DNA of 64,000 nucleotides, taken from the NCBI GenBank assembly GCA_963590165.1, contig CAVANO010000021.1:62001-126000 (forward strand), in the 5' to 3' direction. Positions within the stretch are counted from its first letter, which is position 1. Every line of letters begins with the position of its first letter. Position numbers and translations under genes: made by a program. A model generated the notes under the pieces. The model was given only the letters and a program-made list of their open reading frames with translations. It had not been told where the DNA came from and searched no databases. This stretch comes from UBA11524 sp963590165. GTDB taxonomy: Bacteria > Bacillota > Clostridia > Christensenellales > Aristaeellaceae. Shown piece after piece: positions 52,342-61,815 of this stretch.

Positions 52342-53220
52342 TCATGCCTGTGCTTCCAGATACAGACGCGCCTGACGCGCGTTGTCCGGATTCGTATTTT
52401 CCAGCGTCATCGGCAGATTGCGCTGCTTCGCCAAATCGAGCAGTGCACGATAATTCATGTTGCCAAGCCCGGGTGCAAGCGACAGCAGCCCGTCATACAT
52501 ATCCGCATTGGCCACGGTCTGCTGCGCATGGATACATGACGGCGTATTCTCCGGCAGAAAGTCTTTCATGTGCAGCAGGGCAACATGGTCGCCGAGCCGT
52601 TTGACCGCATCCTGAATGACCTCATCCGCCCGATTCACATTCGTTCGGTCAAGCAGGTTCACCGCATCAAGAATGACACGCAGATTCGGTGAATGAACCG
52701 CGTTCAGCACACATTCGCAGCGTTCGGCATTATAAACGATATGGCGAATGACTGGCTCAATTGCAAACGTCACGCCGACCTCCTCAGCGCATCGGATAAC
52801 GGGCATTGCGCGCTGAATGAAGAGCTGTAAACTTTCCTCCGTCCTGCATTCCGGACACGTCTTGTAGGCAGTATTCGGTGCACCGGTTTCCGTACCGACC
52901 ATCTGCGCACCGATTTTCTTCGCGAAACGCAAATGCGCCCGGTAAATATCCAGCGTATGCGCATAGGCATCCATGTCAGGCGTGCAGAGATTCAAATAGC
53001 AGCCCAACAGCACGCACTGCTGATTGTACTTATCCAGCAATCCGCGCACCTCGTCCGCCAGCGCATCCGTCAGCAGTTCCGGCGCCTGTGCCATCTTGAA
53101 GCCCGGCACCACCTTGCTCATGGCAATATGAACGCAGGAAAAGCCCTGGTCATGCGCTGATTTCAGCTTCTCTTCCAAATTGCTGCCACTCGTATCATGC
53201 AGCCGAAGTCCGATGTTCAT
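52342..53220 (-). CDS. TIM-barrel sugar phosphate isomerase/epimerase-like protein
   Basis: A 292-residue xylose-isomerase-like TIM-barrel protein. Conserved barrel features include a metal-type Glu in FAIEPVIRH, the Asp in NLRVILDAVNLLD, the His in VALLHMKDFL and Glu in MTLENTNPDN. Family members interconvert sugars or act as AP-endonuclease relatives. No substrate can be assigned. ATG 53220 follows AGAAGG; a longer frame to 53340 overlaps PAP2. Confidence 0.88.
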   Translation of the reverse strand: MNIGLRLHDTSGSNLEEKLKSAHDQGFSCVHIAMSKVVPGFKMAQAPELLTDALADEVRGLLDKYNQQCVLLGCYLNLCTPDMDAYAHTLDIYRAHLRFAKKIGAQMVGTETGAPNTAYKTCPECRTEESLQLFIQRAMPVIRCAEEVGVTFAIEPVIRHIVYNAERCECVLNAVHSPNLRVILDAVNLLDRTNVNRADEVIQDAVKRLGDHVALLHMKDFLPENTPSCIHAQQTVANADMYDGLLSLAPGLGNMNYRALLDLAKQRNLPMTLENTNPDNARQARLYLEAQA

Positions 53221-53243
53221 GAAGCACGCCTTCTTTCGTTCAT

Positions 53244-54194
53244 TTATTCCTTCCAGCGATGATGCACCCATGTGAACATTGCCGGATAGCCTGCGACCGC
53301 GAAGAGAATCAGCCCGAACATCTGCCCGAAATTCGCCCAATGCTCATCAAGGCAGGCGTTTGTTGCCGCCTTGAGCACCTTGCGCACCACCAGCAGCAGC
53401 AACACGCCGACCACGCCGCGCAGCACGCGTCGCATGGGCTTCCCTGCCGTGTCGAAGTGCACAAAACGCCGCTCAATCAGCCAACCGAGCATCATGCCCA
53501 TCAAGGCGCCGAACGCCTGATAGCAGTCCGTGACCATTTCCCACGGGTCGACCAGCAGCGTACCATCCTCCAGCACGTCCATCGGGTAAGACTTGAGGCT
53601 TGTATATGCCAGCATCGCCGCCGCAATTGCGATGCCGACCGTTGCAATGACAATATCCGCATTCTTACGGCTGTCCGCCAGTTTCAGCAATCCGTTTGAA
53701 ATCGGCAGGAATGCCAGCGCAATCACCCAGCCGACAATCACATCCTGCGGCGTATGCGCACCGAGCCAGTTTCGGGAGAATCCTGTCAGGAAAATCAGAA
53801 CGGCACACGGCAGAATCCACCATTTGCTGTATTTCTTCAGGAACACTGCCAGATTGGAATAGAACGCCGTGCCCAGCGTCGTATGTCCGCTCGGAAACGA
53901 ATATCCGGTTGCGCTTGATTCCGCCTCGGGCATGATGTGCAGCCTCGCGTCACGCTTCCACGGGCGGTAGACGCATGCAATGTTCTTCAGCAGTTGTGAA
54001 ACGCTCATCGCGCCCACATAGGAGAACACCATTCGCTCACCGCTGCGCTTGTCGATGCACCAGTATAAAAGCACCATCAATACAATGACCAGCGAACCGG
54101 TTGCAAATTCAGATATACCAAACAGAATGCTGTTCAGCCATGCGGGACTCTGTTCGCGCAGCTGCTGCAGCCAATACAAATACTCCAGATCCAT
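53244..54194 (-). CDS. PAP2-family membrane phosphatase
   Basis: A 316-residue membrane protein with eight to nine helices. The phosphatase motifs are KNIACVYRPWKRD (KxxxxxxRP), YSFPSGHTTLG (PSGH) and SRNWLGAHTPQDVIVG (SRxxxxxHxxxD). PAP2 enzymes dephosphorylate lipids such as undecaprenyl pyrophosphate or phosphatidate at the outer face. ATG 54194 follows GGGG by six bases. Confidence 0.92.
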   Translation of the reverse strand: MDLEYLYWLQQLREQSPAWLNSILFGISEFATGSLVIVLMVLLYWCIDKRSGERMVFSYVGAMSVSQLLKNIACVYRPWKRDARLHIMPEAESSATGYSFPSGHTTLGTAFYSNLAVFLKKYSKWWILPCAVLIFLTGFSRNWLGAHTPQDVIVGWVIALAFLPISNGLLKLADSRKNADIVIATVGIAIAAAMLAYTSLKSYPMDVLEDGTLLVDPWEMVTDCYQAFGALMGMMLGWLIERRFVHFDTAGKPMRRVLRGVVGVLLLLVVRKVLKAATNACLDEHWANFGQMFGLILFAVAGYPAMFTWVHHRWKE

Positions 54195-54218
54195 ACCTTT
54201 CCCCACTATTCGTCTTGC

Positions 54219-56369
54219 TTATTTCTGATTCGGCGAACGCATCGTCAGGCTGATGCGGTTCGTTTTTGCATCCGCCTCCAGCACCCAGACCGTCACGATG
54301 TCACCCACACGCACGATTTCGCTCGGATGATTAATCCGCCGCTGTGCCATCTGGCTGATATGCACCAGGCCATCGCGGTGGACGCCGATATCCACGAACG
54401 CGCCGAAATCCGTCACATTGCGAACTGTTCCGCGAAGCTCCATGCCGGGCTTCAAGTCCTTGATGTCCATCACGTCGCTGCGCATCATGACTTTCGGCAG
54501 TTCATCGCGCGGATCGCGTCCCGGGCGTGACAGTTCCGCCGCAATGTCTCGCAGGGTCGGTTCGCCGATGCCAAGCTCCGCTGCAATTTTCGCTGCGCCG
54601 TCCTGCTCCACCAGCGCATTCAGCTTGCCGACTGCCTGTGCAGGCGTCATGCCGTAGCGCTTGAGCAATGCCTTTGCCGCGTCATAGCTTTCCGGATGAA
54701 CGCCGGTGTTCTCTATCAAATCCTTGCCGTCTGGAATGCGCAGGAAGCCCGCGCACTGCTCGAACGCTTTCGGACCAAGGCGCTGCACCTTCTTCAGTTG
54801 CGCACGGCTCTTGAAGGCACCGTTCTCCTCTCGGTACGCGACGATGTTTTTCGCGACTGCCGCGTTGATACCCGCAACATAGCTCAGCAGCGACACGCTC
54901 GCGGTATTCACGTCCACACCGACGCTGTTGACGCAGTCCTCGACCACGCCGCCGAGCGCCTCATCCAGCTCCGATGCCTTCAAATCATGCTGATACTGCC
55001 CGACGCCGATTGCCTTCGGATCGATTTTCACCAGTTCCGCCAACGGATCCTGCAGCCGCCTTGCGATGGATACCGCTGAGCGCAGATTCACGTCAAACTG
55101 CGGAAATTCTTCTGCCGCCAACTTTGATGCGGAATACACTGATGCGCCCGCCTCGCTGACAACCATGTAGCTGAGCTTGTCGCCCAGCCCCATTTCCTTC
55201 ATCACATCCGCGAAGAACTGCTCCGTCTCACGTCCTGCCGTACCGTTGCCGATGGCCACGATGCTCACGCCGTGCGCAAGAATCATCCGCTTGACGTCCG
55301 CTTTCGCCTTCTCCACCCGTCCATGCATGGGCAGCGGATAGATGACCGCCGTTTCCAGCACACGCCCGGTTTCATCGACCACCGCAACCTTGCAGCCCAT
55401 GCGGATGCCCGGGTCAAGCCCCATGGCGACCTTGCCGCGAACAGGCGGTTGCATGAGCAGCGGACGCAGATTCAGCGCGAACACCTTAATTGCTGCCGCA
55501 CTTGCCTTATCGGTCAGCTCCGCGCGAAGCTCCGTATCCAGCGACGGCGCAATCAGCCGCGTATAGGCATCATCGCACGCCTGCGCGACATAATTGCCTG
55601 CTTCTCCGCTGTTCGGCTTGACAAAGCCGCCGCGCACAAGCTGCTGCGCCTTTTCGCGGTCAACCTCCAGCGTGACCTTCAGGAAACCCTCCTTTTCGCC
55701 TCGGTTCATCGCCAGCACGCGGTGCGACGGCATCAGCCGAAGCGGTTCCCGATGATCGTAATACATGCGGTATGTGCTGTCCTCATCCTTTGCCGCTGAT
55801 GTCGCAACCATTGCGTTTTGATGGTAGTACGTCTTCAGCCGCGTACGGACAGTTGCATCATCGCTGACCGTTTCCGCAATAATATCCATCGCGCCCTGCA
55901 GCGCATCCTCCGCCGTCTGGACGCCTTTTTCTTCATTCACATAGTCAAGAGCCAACTGCATCGGCTTCGTGCCGATCTGCTGCAGCAGCAGCGCTGCCGA
56001 GAGTCCTTCCAGGCCTCGCTCACGGGCAATGGTTGCCCGTGTCCGGCGTTTCGGGCGGTATGGGCGGTAGATGTCTTCCAGCTGTGCCATGGTAGCCGCC
56101 TTGTCCAGCGTCTTTTGCAGTTCCTCCGTCCATACTTCCAGTTTCTTCAGGCTTTCGCTGATTTCGCCGCGCCGTTCATCCAGCGAACGCAATGCCGCCA
56201 GCCGCTCGCTGATTTCACGCAGCTTCTGGTCATCCAGCGAACCATGCTGTTCCTTGCGGTACCGTGCAATGAACGGCACTGTTGCGCCCTCATCCAGCAG
56301 CCGGATGACTGCTTCTGCCTGCCACGGCTGAATCGAAAACTCTTCACAGAGTTTTTGCGTGATATTCAT
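54219..56369 (-). CDS. tex: Tex-family RNA-binding protein
   Basis: A 716-residue Tex protein: N-terminal helical domain (FIARYRKEQHGSLDDQKLRE), the YqgF-like nuclease-fold core (GLDPGIRMGCKVAVVDETG), helix-hairpin-helix motifs (NTASVSLLSYVAGI) and a C-terminal S1 RNA-binding domain (GTVRNVTDFGAFVDIGVHRDG). Tex affects transcription and RNA handling in several bacteria. Eight-base gap after the sugar nucleotidyltransferase-like gene. Confidence 0.96.
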   Translation of the reverse strand: MNITQKLCEEFSIQPWQAEAVIRLLDEGATVPFIARYRKEQHGSLDDQKLREISERLAALRSLDERRGEISESLKKLEVWTEELQKTLDKAATMAQLEDIYRPYRPKRRTRATIARERGLEGLSAALLLQQIGTKPMQLALDYVNEEKGVQTAEDALQGAMDIIAETVSDDATVRTRLKTYYHQNAMVATSAAKDEDSTYRMYYDHREPLRLMPSHRVLAMNRGEKEGFLKVTLEVDREKAQQLVRGGFVKPNSGEAGNYVAQACDDAYTRLIAPSLDTELRAELTDKASAAAIKVFALNLRPLLMQPPVRGKVAMGLDPGIRMGCKVAVVDETGRVLETAVIYPLPMHGRVEKAKADVKRMILAHGVSIVAIGNGTAGRETEQFFADVMKEMGLGDKLSYMVVSEAGASVYSASKLAAEEFPQFDVNLRSAVSIARRLQDPLAELVKIDPKAIGVGQYQHDLKASELDEALGGVVEDCVNSVGVDVNTASVSLLSYVAGINAAVAKNIVAYREENGAFKSRAQLKKVQRLGPKAFEQCAGFLRIPDGKDLIENTGVHPESYDAAKALLKRYGMTPAQAVGKLNALVEQDGAAKIAAELGIGEPTLRDIAAELSRPGRDPRDELPKVMMRSDVMDIKDLKPGMELRGTVRNVTDFGAFVDIGVHRDGLVHISQMAQRRINHPSEIVRVGDIVTVWVLEADAKTNRISLTMRSPNQK

Positions 56370-56377
56370 TAGCCACC

Positions 56378-57043
56378 TCAGTCATGATGCTTTTTGACAA
56401 TAACGCCGCCGGTCTTCCAGATGGAATCTGCCGGCACAACGCCGCGCACGCAACTCAGCGGATAAATCTGCGACTCGCGTCCAATGACCGTACCGGGATT
56501 CAGCACGCTATTGCAGCCAACCTCGACATGATCGCCCAGCATCGCGCCCATCTTCTTGAGTCCTGTCTCCTGACGCTCTTCGCCGCTGCGGACAATGACC
56601 TTTGACTTGTCGCTCTTGACGTTGCTGGTGATGGAGCCTGCGCCCATGTGGCTGTAATAGCCGAGAATGCTGTCGCCGACATAATTGTAGTGCGGCGTCT
56701 GCACATGGTCGAAAAGAATGGCATTTTTGAGCTCAACGGAGTTGCCAACAACGCAATCCTCGCCGACAAGCGCACTGCCGCGGATAAACGCGCAGTGACG
56801 CACCTCGGTGCGCGCGCCGATGATGCAGGGTGCACCCAGATAGGCTGTCGGCGCGACAGTCGCGGTCTTATGCACCCAGACATGCTCGCTGATTTCCGTA
56901 TATTCATCCTTCGGCAGCGTTTCGCCGAGCCGGATAATTTCCGCCTTGATACCCGACAGCGCTTCCCACGGATATGTAAACTGACGCAGGTAGTCACTCG
57001 CGATGGAATGGGACAAATCAAACAGGTCAGAGATGGTCAGCAA
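56378..57043 (-). CDS. Left-handed beta-helix sugar-nucleotidyltransferase-like protein
   Basis: A 221-residue protein whose C-terminal two thirds is a left-handed beta-helix of hexapeptide repeats (AYLGAPCIIGARTEVRHCA, VGNSVELKNAI, GAGSITSNVKS, VGCNSVLNPGTVIG), as in the acetyltransferase half of GlmU. It lacks the N-terminal pyrophosphorylase domain, so it is a transferase-like protein of unknown acceptor. TTG at 57043 is chosen because GGGAGG is eight bases ahead; ATG 57070 and a longer frame lack such a site. First gene of the eight-gene operon. Confidence 0.87.
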   Translation of the reverse strand: MLTISDLFDLSHSIASDYLRQFTYPWEALSGIKAEIIRLGETLPKDEYTEISEHVWVHKTATVAPTAYLGAPCIIGARTEVRHCAFIRGSALVGEDCVVGNSVELKNAILFDHVQTPHYNYVGDSILGYYSHMGAGSITSNVKSDKSKVIVRSGEERQETGLKKMGAMLGDHVEVGCNSVLNPGTVIGRESQIYPLSCVRGVVPADSIWKTGGVIVKKHHD

Positions 57044-57172
57044 GGTTATTTCCTCCCTTATGCTTCTCATGCTTCGCCGAATCCAGCGATATTCTATGAA
57101 TATTTCTATTTCCTGAATGAAAAATCCTGCCAATCACAGCTTCTCGGACGAAAAAAGCCGCCTCTGAGGACA

Positions 57173-57206
57173 TAAAAAGAGGGATAGCCCGATGGAGCTA
57201 TCCCCT
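57173..57206 (-). terminator. Terminator of the large repeat protein gene
   Basis: GGGATAGC and GCTATCCC (minus-strand reading) with an 8-base loop, followed by TCTTTTT, 15 bases after the stop. Confidence 0.85.
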
Positions 57207-57220
57207 TTGCTTGGCGTAGA

Positions 57221-60200
57221 TTAGTTGTTCTGGTCATCCTCATGATACTGGCTGGAACGGCGGCGCCGCGGCGTTTCTTCGTTCGACTTTGCAATCGGAC
57301 GCGCGTACGGATTGTCCTGCGCCGTCGATGCCGTCTGACTGCCGGTCAGCGGCTGACTGCCGGTCACCGGCTGACTACCGGTCAGTGGCTGACTGCCGGT
57401 CACCGGCTGACTGCCGGTCACCGGCTGACTACCAGTCAGTGGCTGACTGCCGGTCACCGGCTGAATGGGCGTACGGAAGCTGCTCTGCGGTTTCGTTTGC
57501 TGTGTCTGCGTGGTCGTAGCCGTCGGGCGCACCTGCTGCACAGGGCTGCTGCTCTGTTGCTTGGTTTGTTGCGGCGTGACATACGTACCCGTGCGCTGCT
57601 GTGTCTGCTGCGTTGCACTGACAACAGGACGGTTTGCGCCTGGCTCACGTGCTGCCTGTGCACGGCGCTGCGCAATAATGCGTGCATGCTCGCGCTTCTG
57701 CCGCTGATACTGGATGAACAGGAATGCACCGCCGCCTGCCAAGATTGCAGCGATTGCACCGCAGACAATGCCGACCGCACTGCTGCTGCTTTCATTCGTC
57801 GTCGGATAGGTCACCGTTGTCGTGGGCAGCAGCTCCAGTGTGGGCATTGGCGAAGGAGTCGCTGTTTCTGTCGCGATAATCAGCCCTGCCGCGTCCGTTT
57901 CCACCGTACCGGGCTGCGGCGGATTCGTATACACAATCGTGACGGTCTGCTGGGCACCGGACTGTTGCGTGCCGGTTTGCTGCGAGTTGTACTGCTGTAC
58001 AGCAGTCGGCGTCGCCGTGCTGGCAGGACCAGGCGTTGCGAAACCTGTCCACGGGACATAGCTGATTTCAACACCGCTGCCTTTCCACTCGCTGACCGTC
58101 CTGTCCTCCTCGGAAATGATGGTAGTCGGATTGGCCGTTTCCTCAGAAGTACTATTATTGTTGATTCCCTGATAGTATTCATCGCTATAGAGGAAATTGG
58201 ACAGCTCAGCAATGGTCATACGGTAGAAGTAATTGCCGTTGATGTAGCCAACCTGTTCATTGTAGCGAACCTTATACCATGTATCTCCGTCCGTACCGGT
58301 GACGGTATCGAGAATCATGCACATCGCATAATTCTTCAGCTTTGCCAGTACGGTTGATTTGGTGGATGGCTCCGCGCGGAAATTCACATAGGTGCTCGTC
58401 TTAACGTAGCCGTAGGAAGAGGGATTGTTCGTGCTGTACGTCGGCTGCGGTGTAACCGAAACGACCGGCGTTGCCGTGATCTGCATATTCCTGATATACT
58501 CCATAACCTCGTCATTTGTCATGAAGCGCAGCATATCATAGCGGACATAACCCCATCTGCCGTTCACATAGACTCTGTGCCACGGCATGCCGTTATTATA
58601 GACCTGCCCGAAGACATACGTGACATCGCCCTGCGCCATGAAGGAGTAAATCTCGCTGTAGTCATCCGGCATTGCACGGAACGGCACATTGTCGCCCAGC
58701 GCACATGCATAGCCTACGGCCTGTTCCGGCTCTACAGTCGGTGTTGCGGTCGGAGTTGCCGTCGGGGTCGCAGTCGGGCGTACGGTCGGGGTTGCTGTCG
58801 GGGTTGCCGTCGGCGTCGGTGTTTTATGATCCAAATTCCATAGCTTGATGTAGGCTGCCGCCGTCTCATCCGACACATGAAGCAGCTTGTCATCATCCAC
58901 ATAGCCGAAAGAGCCGTCAAGCGTCGTCACGTGATCCCAGACATCATTCTCCACATCGGCAAACTGTGCATCAATATGCACCAACACGTCCTCATCAATA
59001 TACTTGATCAAGGAACCATTGCCGCCGATGGCCGAGTAGATTTCAGCCGAATCAGGATATGTAACTGCATAGCCCACATAGCTTGTATCAACAGCCGGTG
59101 TCGGCGTACCCTGCTCTTCTTTCCACTGCTGAATGTAAGGTTCTGCTTCCTCATCCGACACATGCGTCAAGTAGCTGTCATGGATAAAGCCGGTTATGTT
59201 GTCAAGCGTTTTTACGATATCCCAACGGACACCGTCGCTGTCGTCGATTTGGCTGATGACCTGAATCGGCTCATTCACATTAACGTGCTTCATCGTGTAC
59301 GCGCCGGCATCGGTACCAGAATAGATTGTCGACTGCTCTGATACGATTGCATAGCCCTGATAAGCAATGAAAATCGTGGCAGTCGGCGTTGCCGTTACCA
59401 CCGGAGGTTCTGTCGGCGTGACTGTCGGAGGTGTGGTCGGCGTTGCCGTCGGCGCGGCTGTCGGCGTCGCAGTCGGGGGTTCGGTTGGCGCTTCCGTTTG
59501 CACCTTTTCGTAGAAGAACGTAATTTCTGACGGGCTGGCTGCGCCGGTCAATGAGACAATCAACTCCACCGGTTTGTTATCCGGATTATCCTCCATGAGC
59601 TGATAGCCGCTCTTCAGGTCAGACGGTGCCGGATAGATGGTATACGCACCTGTCGTGTAGGTCACAGTCTGCTGCGTTGCGACCGCCTCGCCATACGTAT
59701 TGAAGTACCTGATGGTAACGGTCGCGCTGCTGATTTCCGGATTTTCACCGATCGCAACAGCAAACGCATCGCTGTCCGCCTGCGACATCAGGGTGATAAA
59801 TTCGCTTTTCACATAGCCGGCTTTTCCGTTGAAACTAACTCTGCTCCACGTTTCGCCGCTGCTGTTTGTCAGCTCTTTGAACACGAAAATATTGTCGCCT
59901 TTATCCAGGCGCATGATAATCGTGTCGTTGCTCGCAGTCGATGCTTCGCTGCGGAACGCGACTTTATTGTTGTTGATGGTTGCATAACGGTTGATCATCT
60001 GCCCAACCGGAATCGGTGTTTCCGTCGGCGGAACTTCCGTTGCCGGAATCTCCGTCGGTGCATCGGTTGCCGGAACATCTGTCGGAGGGACTTCCGTAGG
60101 CGCATCGGTTGCAGGGACTTCAGTCACAGGAACATCGGTCGGTGCATCGGTTGCAGGAATCTCCGTCAGCGCATCCGTCGCGGTCTGCACAGGATGATAG

Positions 60201-61612
60201 TAGAACGCAGGCTCTTCAAGCTCCTCATCATCGAGGGTATACGTGCCGTCCGCATAGACCGTCACCACAAATTCCGTCAAACTCTCATCCAATTCATAGC
60301 CGGACTGCAGATTGACCGGATTCGGCGTAATCTGATAGATGCCCTGTTCAAGCACATACTCACTCGGCTCGGCAATGATTTCGCCCAGCGTATTGTAGTA
60401 GTTGACCGTAATTGCCGCTGTCTTGGGCGCTTCGGTCGGGGCGTCCGTTGCAGGAACCTCCGTTGGAATCTCCGTCGGTGCTTCAGTCGGCGTCGGCTCC
60501 GCATACGTGAACACAACCGGATTCACGCTTGCATTGCCGTTCGTGTCCACATACACATATACCTGTGCATCGCTCGTCAGCTCGTAGCCGCTCACATTGC
60601 TGCTGTCCGGCGTGATGGAATACTCGCCCGGATTCAGCGTCTTCGTCTGCGTGTCTAGCAACGTGCCGTCGCTCAGCTGGTAGTTCACCGTGATGTCTGC
60701 CGGATAGACAGGCGCGGCATACGTAAACACAACCGGATTCACGCTCGCATTGCCGTTCGTGTCCACATACACATATACCTGTGCATCGCTCGTCAGTTCA
60801 TAGCCGCTCACGTTGCTGCTGTCCGGCGTGATGGAATACTCGCCCGGATTCAGCGTCTTCGTCTGCGTATCAAGCAACGTGCCGTCGCTCAGCTGATAGT
60901 TCACCGTGATGTCTGCCGGATAGACAGGCACAGCATACGTAAACACAACCGGATTCACGCTCGCATTGCCGTTCGTGTCCACATATACATATACCTGTGC
61001 TTCGCTCGTCAGCTCATAGCCGCTCACGTTGCTGCTGTCCGGCGTGATGGAATACTCGCCCGGATTCAGCGTCTTCGTCTGCGTATCAAGCAACGTGCCG
61101 TCGCTCAGCTGATAGTTCACTGTGATGTCTGCCGGATAGACAGGCACCTCAGTCGGTTCCTCGGTCGGGACTTCGGTCGTTTCTGCAGGAATACCCTGCG
61201 AGGACAGATAGAGCAGGAAGGAGCCTTCATAGCTGTCGTTGCAGTCGTAATAAACCTCCTGCGCATTATACACGTCGAGGCTGGCTGCATCCGTCACCCA
61301 CTGAAACTGCGTCGTTCCATCGGGCAGATAGAAGCGGTAGGCGCTGTCTGAACAATACACATCCAGCGTCATCGTCGAGTACAATGCCGAACCGTCCAGC
61401 GTCACCCAGTACGCATGATCCGTGCTCTGCGGAACAAGCGATGCCTGTGCCGTCTGCATCATGCCCTGCGAATCCGTCCACGTGACGGACACAATCAGGC
61501 CATTCCAATCTTCAAGCGCCAGCGCCGGCGTGATCCACACGGTCATCAACAGCGCCGCCGCCATGATCAAGCACAGCAAGCGGTTCAGCTTTTTGCCAGC
61601 GGATTCCTTCAT
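57221..61612 (-). CDS. Large surface protein with MucBP-like repeats, SH3 modules, a transmembrane helix and a repeat-rich cytoplasmic tail
   Basis: A 1463-residue protein. Order: signal peptide (LLCLIMAAALLMTVWITPALA); a beta-rich domain; three nearly identical 72-residue repeats starting PVYPADITVNYQLSDG; Thr/Pro/Ala-rich linkers; two more distant versions of the same fold (AITVNYYNTLGEII, ATVTIRYFNTYGEAV); five SH3-like modules, each followed by a short helix such as VSDEEAEPYIQQW; a helix (VGIVCGAIAAILAGGGAFLFI); and a Gln/Thr/Ser-rich cytoplasmic tail with seven QPVTGS/QPLTGS repeats. It probably tethers the membrane to the wall. No catalytic motif was seen. Confidence 0.88.
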   Translation of the reverse strand: MKESAGKKLNRLLCLIMAAALLMTVWITPALALEDWNGLIVSVTWTDSQGMMQTAQASLVPQSTDHAYWVTLDGSALYSTMTLDVYCSDSAYRFYLPDGTTQFQWVTDAASLDVYNAQEVYYDCNDSYEGSFLLYLSSQGIPAETTEVPTEEPTEVPVYPADITVNYQLSDGTLLDTQTKTLNPGEYSITPDSSNVSGYELTSEAQVYVYVDTNGNASVNPVVFTYAVPVYPADITVNYQLSDGTLLDTQTKTLNPGEYSITPDSSNVSGYELTSDAQVYVYVDTNGNASVNPVVFTYAAPVYPADITVNYQLSDGTLLDTQTKTLNPGEYSITPDSSNVSGYELTSDAQVYVYVDTNGNASVNPVVFTYAEPTPTEAPTEIPTEVPATDAPTEAPKTAAITVNYYNTLGEIIAEPSEYVLEQGIYQITPNPVNLQSGYELDESLTEFVVTVYADGTYTLDDEELEEPAFYYHPVQTATDALTEIPATDAPTDVPVTEVPATDAPTEVPPTDVPATDAPTEIPATEVPPTETPIPVGQMINRYATINNNKVAFRSEASTASNDTIIMRLDKGDNIFVFKELTNSSGETWSRVSFNGKAGYVKSEFITLMSQADSDAFAVAIGENPEISSATVTIRYFNTYGEAVATQQTVTYTTGAYTIYPAPSDLKSGYQLMEDNPDNKPVELIVSLTGAASPSEITFFYEKVQTEAPTEPPTATPTAAPTATPTTPPTVTPTEPPVVTATPTATIFIAYQGYAIVSEQSTIYSGTDAGAYTMKHVNVNEPIQVISQIDDSDGVRWDIVKTLDNITGFIHDSYLTHVSDEEAEPYIQQWKEEQGTPTPAVDTSYVGYAVTYPDSAEIYSAIGGNGSLIKYIDEDVLVHIDAQFADVENDVWDHVTTLDGSFGYVDDDKLLHVSDETAAAYIKLWNLDHKTPTPTATPTATPTVRPTATPTATPTATPTVEPEQAVGYACALGDNVPFRAMPDDYSEIYSFMAQGDVTYVFGQVYNNGMPWHRVYVNGRWGYVRYDMLRFMTNDEVMEYIRNMQITATPVVSVTPQPTYSTNNPSSYGYVKTSTYVNFRAEPSTKSTVLAKLKNYAMCMILDTVTGTDGDTWYKVRYNEQVGYINGNYFYRMTIAELSNFLYSDEYYQGINNNSTSEETANPTTIISEEDRTVSEWKGSGVEISYVPWTGFATPGPASTATPTAVQQYNSQQTGTQQSGAQQTVTIVYTNPPQPGTVETDAAGLIIATETATPSPMPTLELLPTTTVTYPTTNESSSSAVGIVCGAIAAILAGGGAFLFIQYQRQKREHARIIAQRRAQAAREPGANRPVVSATQQTQQRTGTYVTPQQTKQQSSSPVQQVRPTATTTQTQQTKPQSSFRTPIQPVTGSQPLTGSQPVTGSQPVTGSQPLTGSQPVTGSQPLTGSQTASTAQDNPYARPIAKSNEETPRRRRSSQYHEDDQNN
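57338..57463 (-). repeat. Seven 18-bp repeats encoding QPVTGS/QPLTGS
   Basis: Seven copies in tandem in the cytoplasmic tail of the surface protein, alternating Val and Leu at position 3. Confidence 0.92.
60501..61146 (-). repeat. Three 216-bp coding repeats
   Basis: Three adjacent units of 72 codons in the surface-protein gene, almost identical at DNA level, encoding MucBP-like beta domains. Recent duplication or gene conversion is likely. Confidence 0.93.
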
Positions 61613-61673
61613 GTCTGGTCTCCTCCTTGCCTTTGTCCTCTTGGGGACACCGTGCACACTTTTCCATCTATAT

Positions 61674-61709
61674 ATTATAACGCACCGGTGTTTTTTGTCA
61701 AACGACAAA
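61674..61709 (-). promoter_or_regulatory. Promoter with overlapping palindrome, large surface-protein gene
   Basis: On the minus strand TTGACA (plus 61696-61701) and TATAAT (plus 61674-61679) with a 16-base spacer. TTTGTC-AAAC-GACAAA (plus 61694-61709) is a perfect palindrome covering the -35 box, and CACCGGTG lies in the spacer. These look like repressor sites. Confidence 0.75.
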
Positions 61710-61815
61710 TTGCACCGTGCGGAAATTCCCATAATTCACGCCGTTTCGCAGGATTTTTCCCATCTGCTGTCGAATGATTCCGCCGTAAATCAGTCAAAGC
61801 ACAGGAGGGATCATC

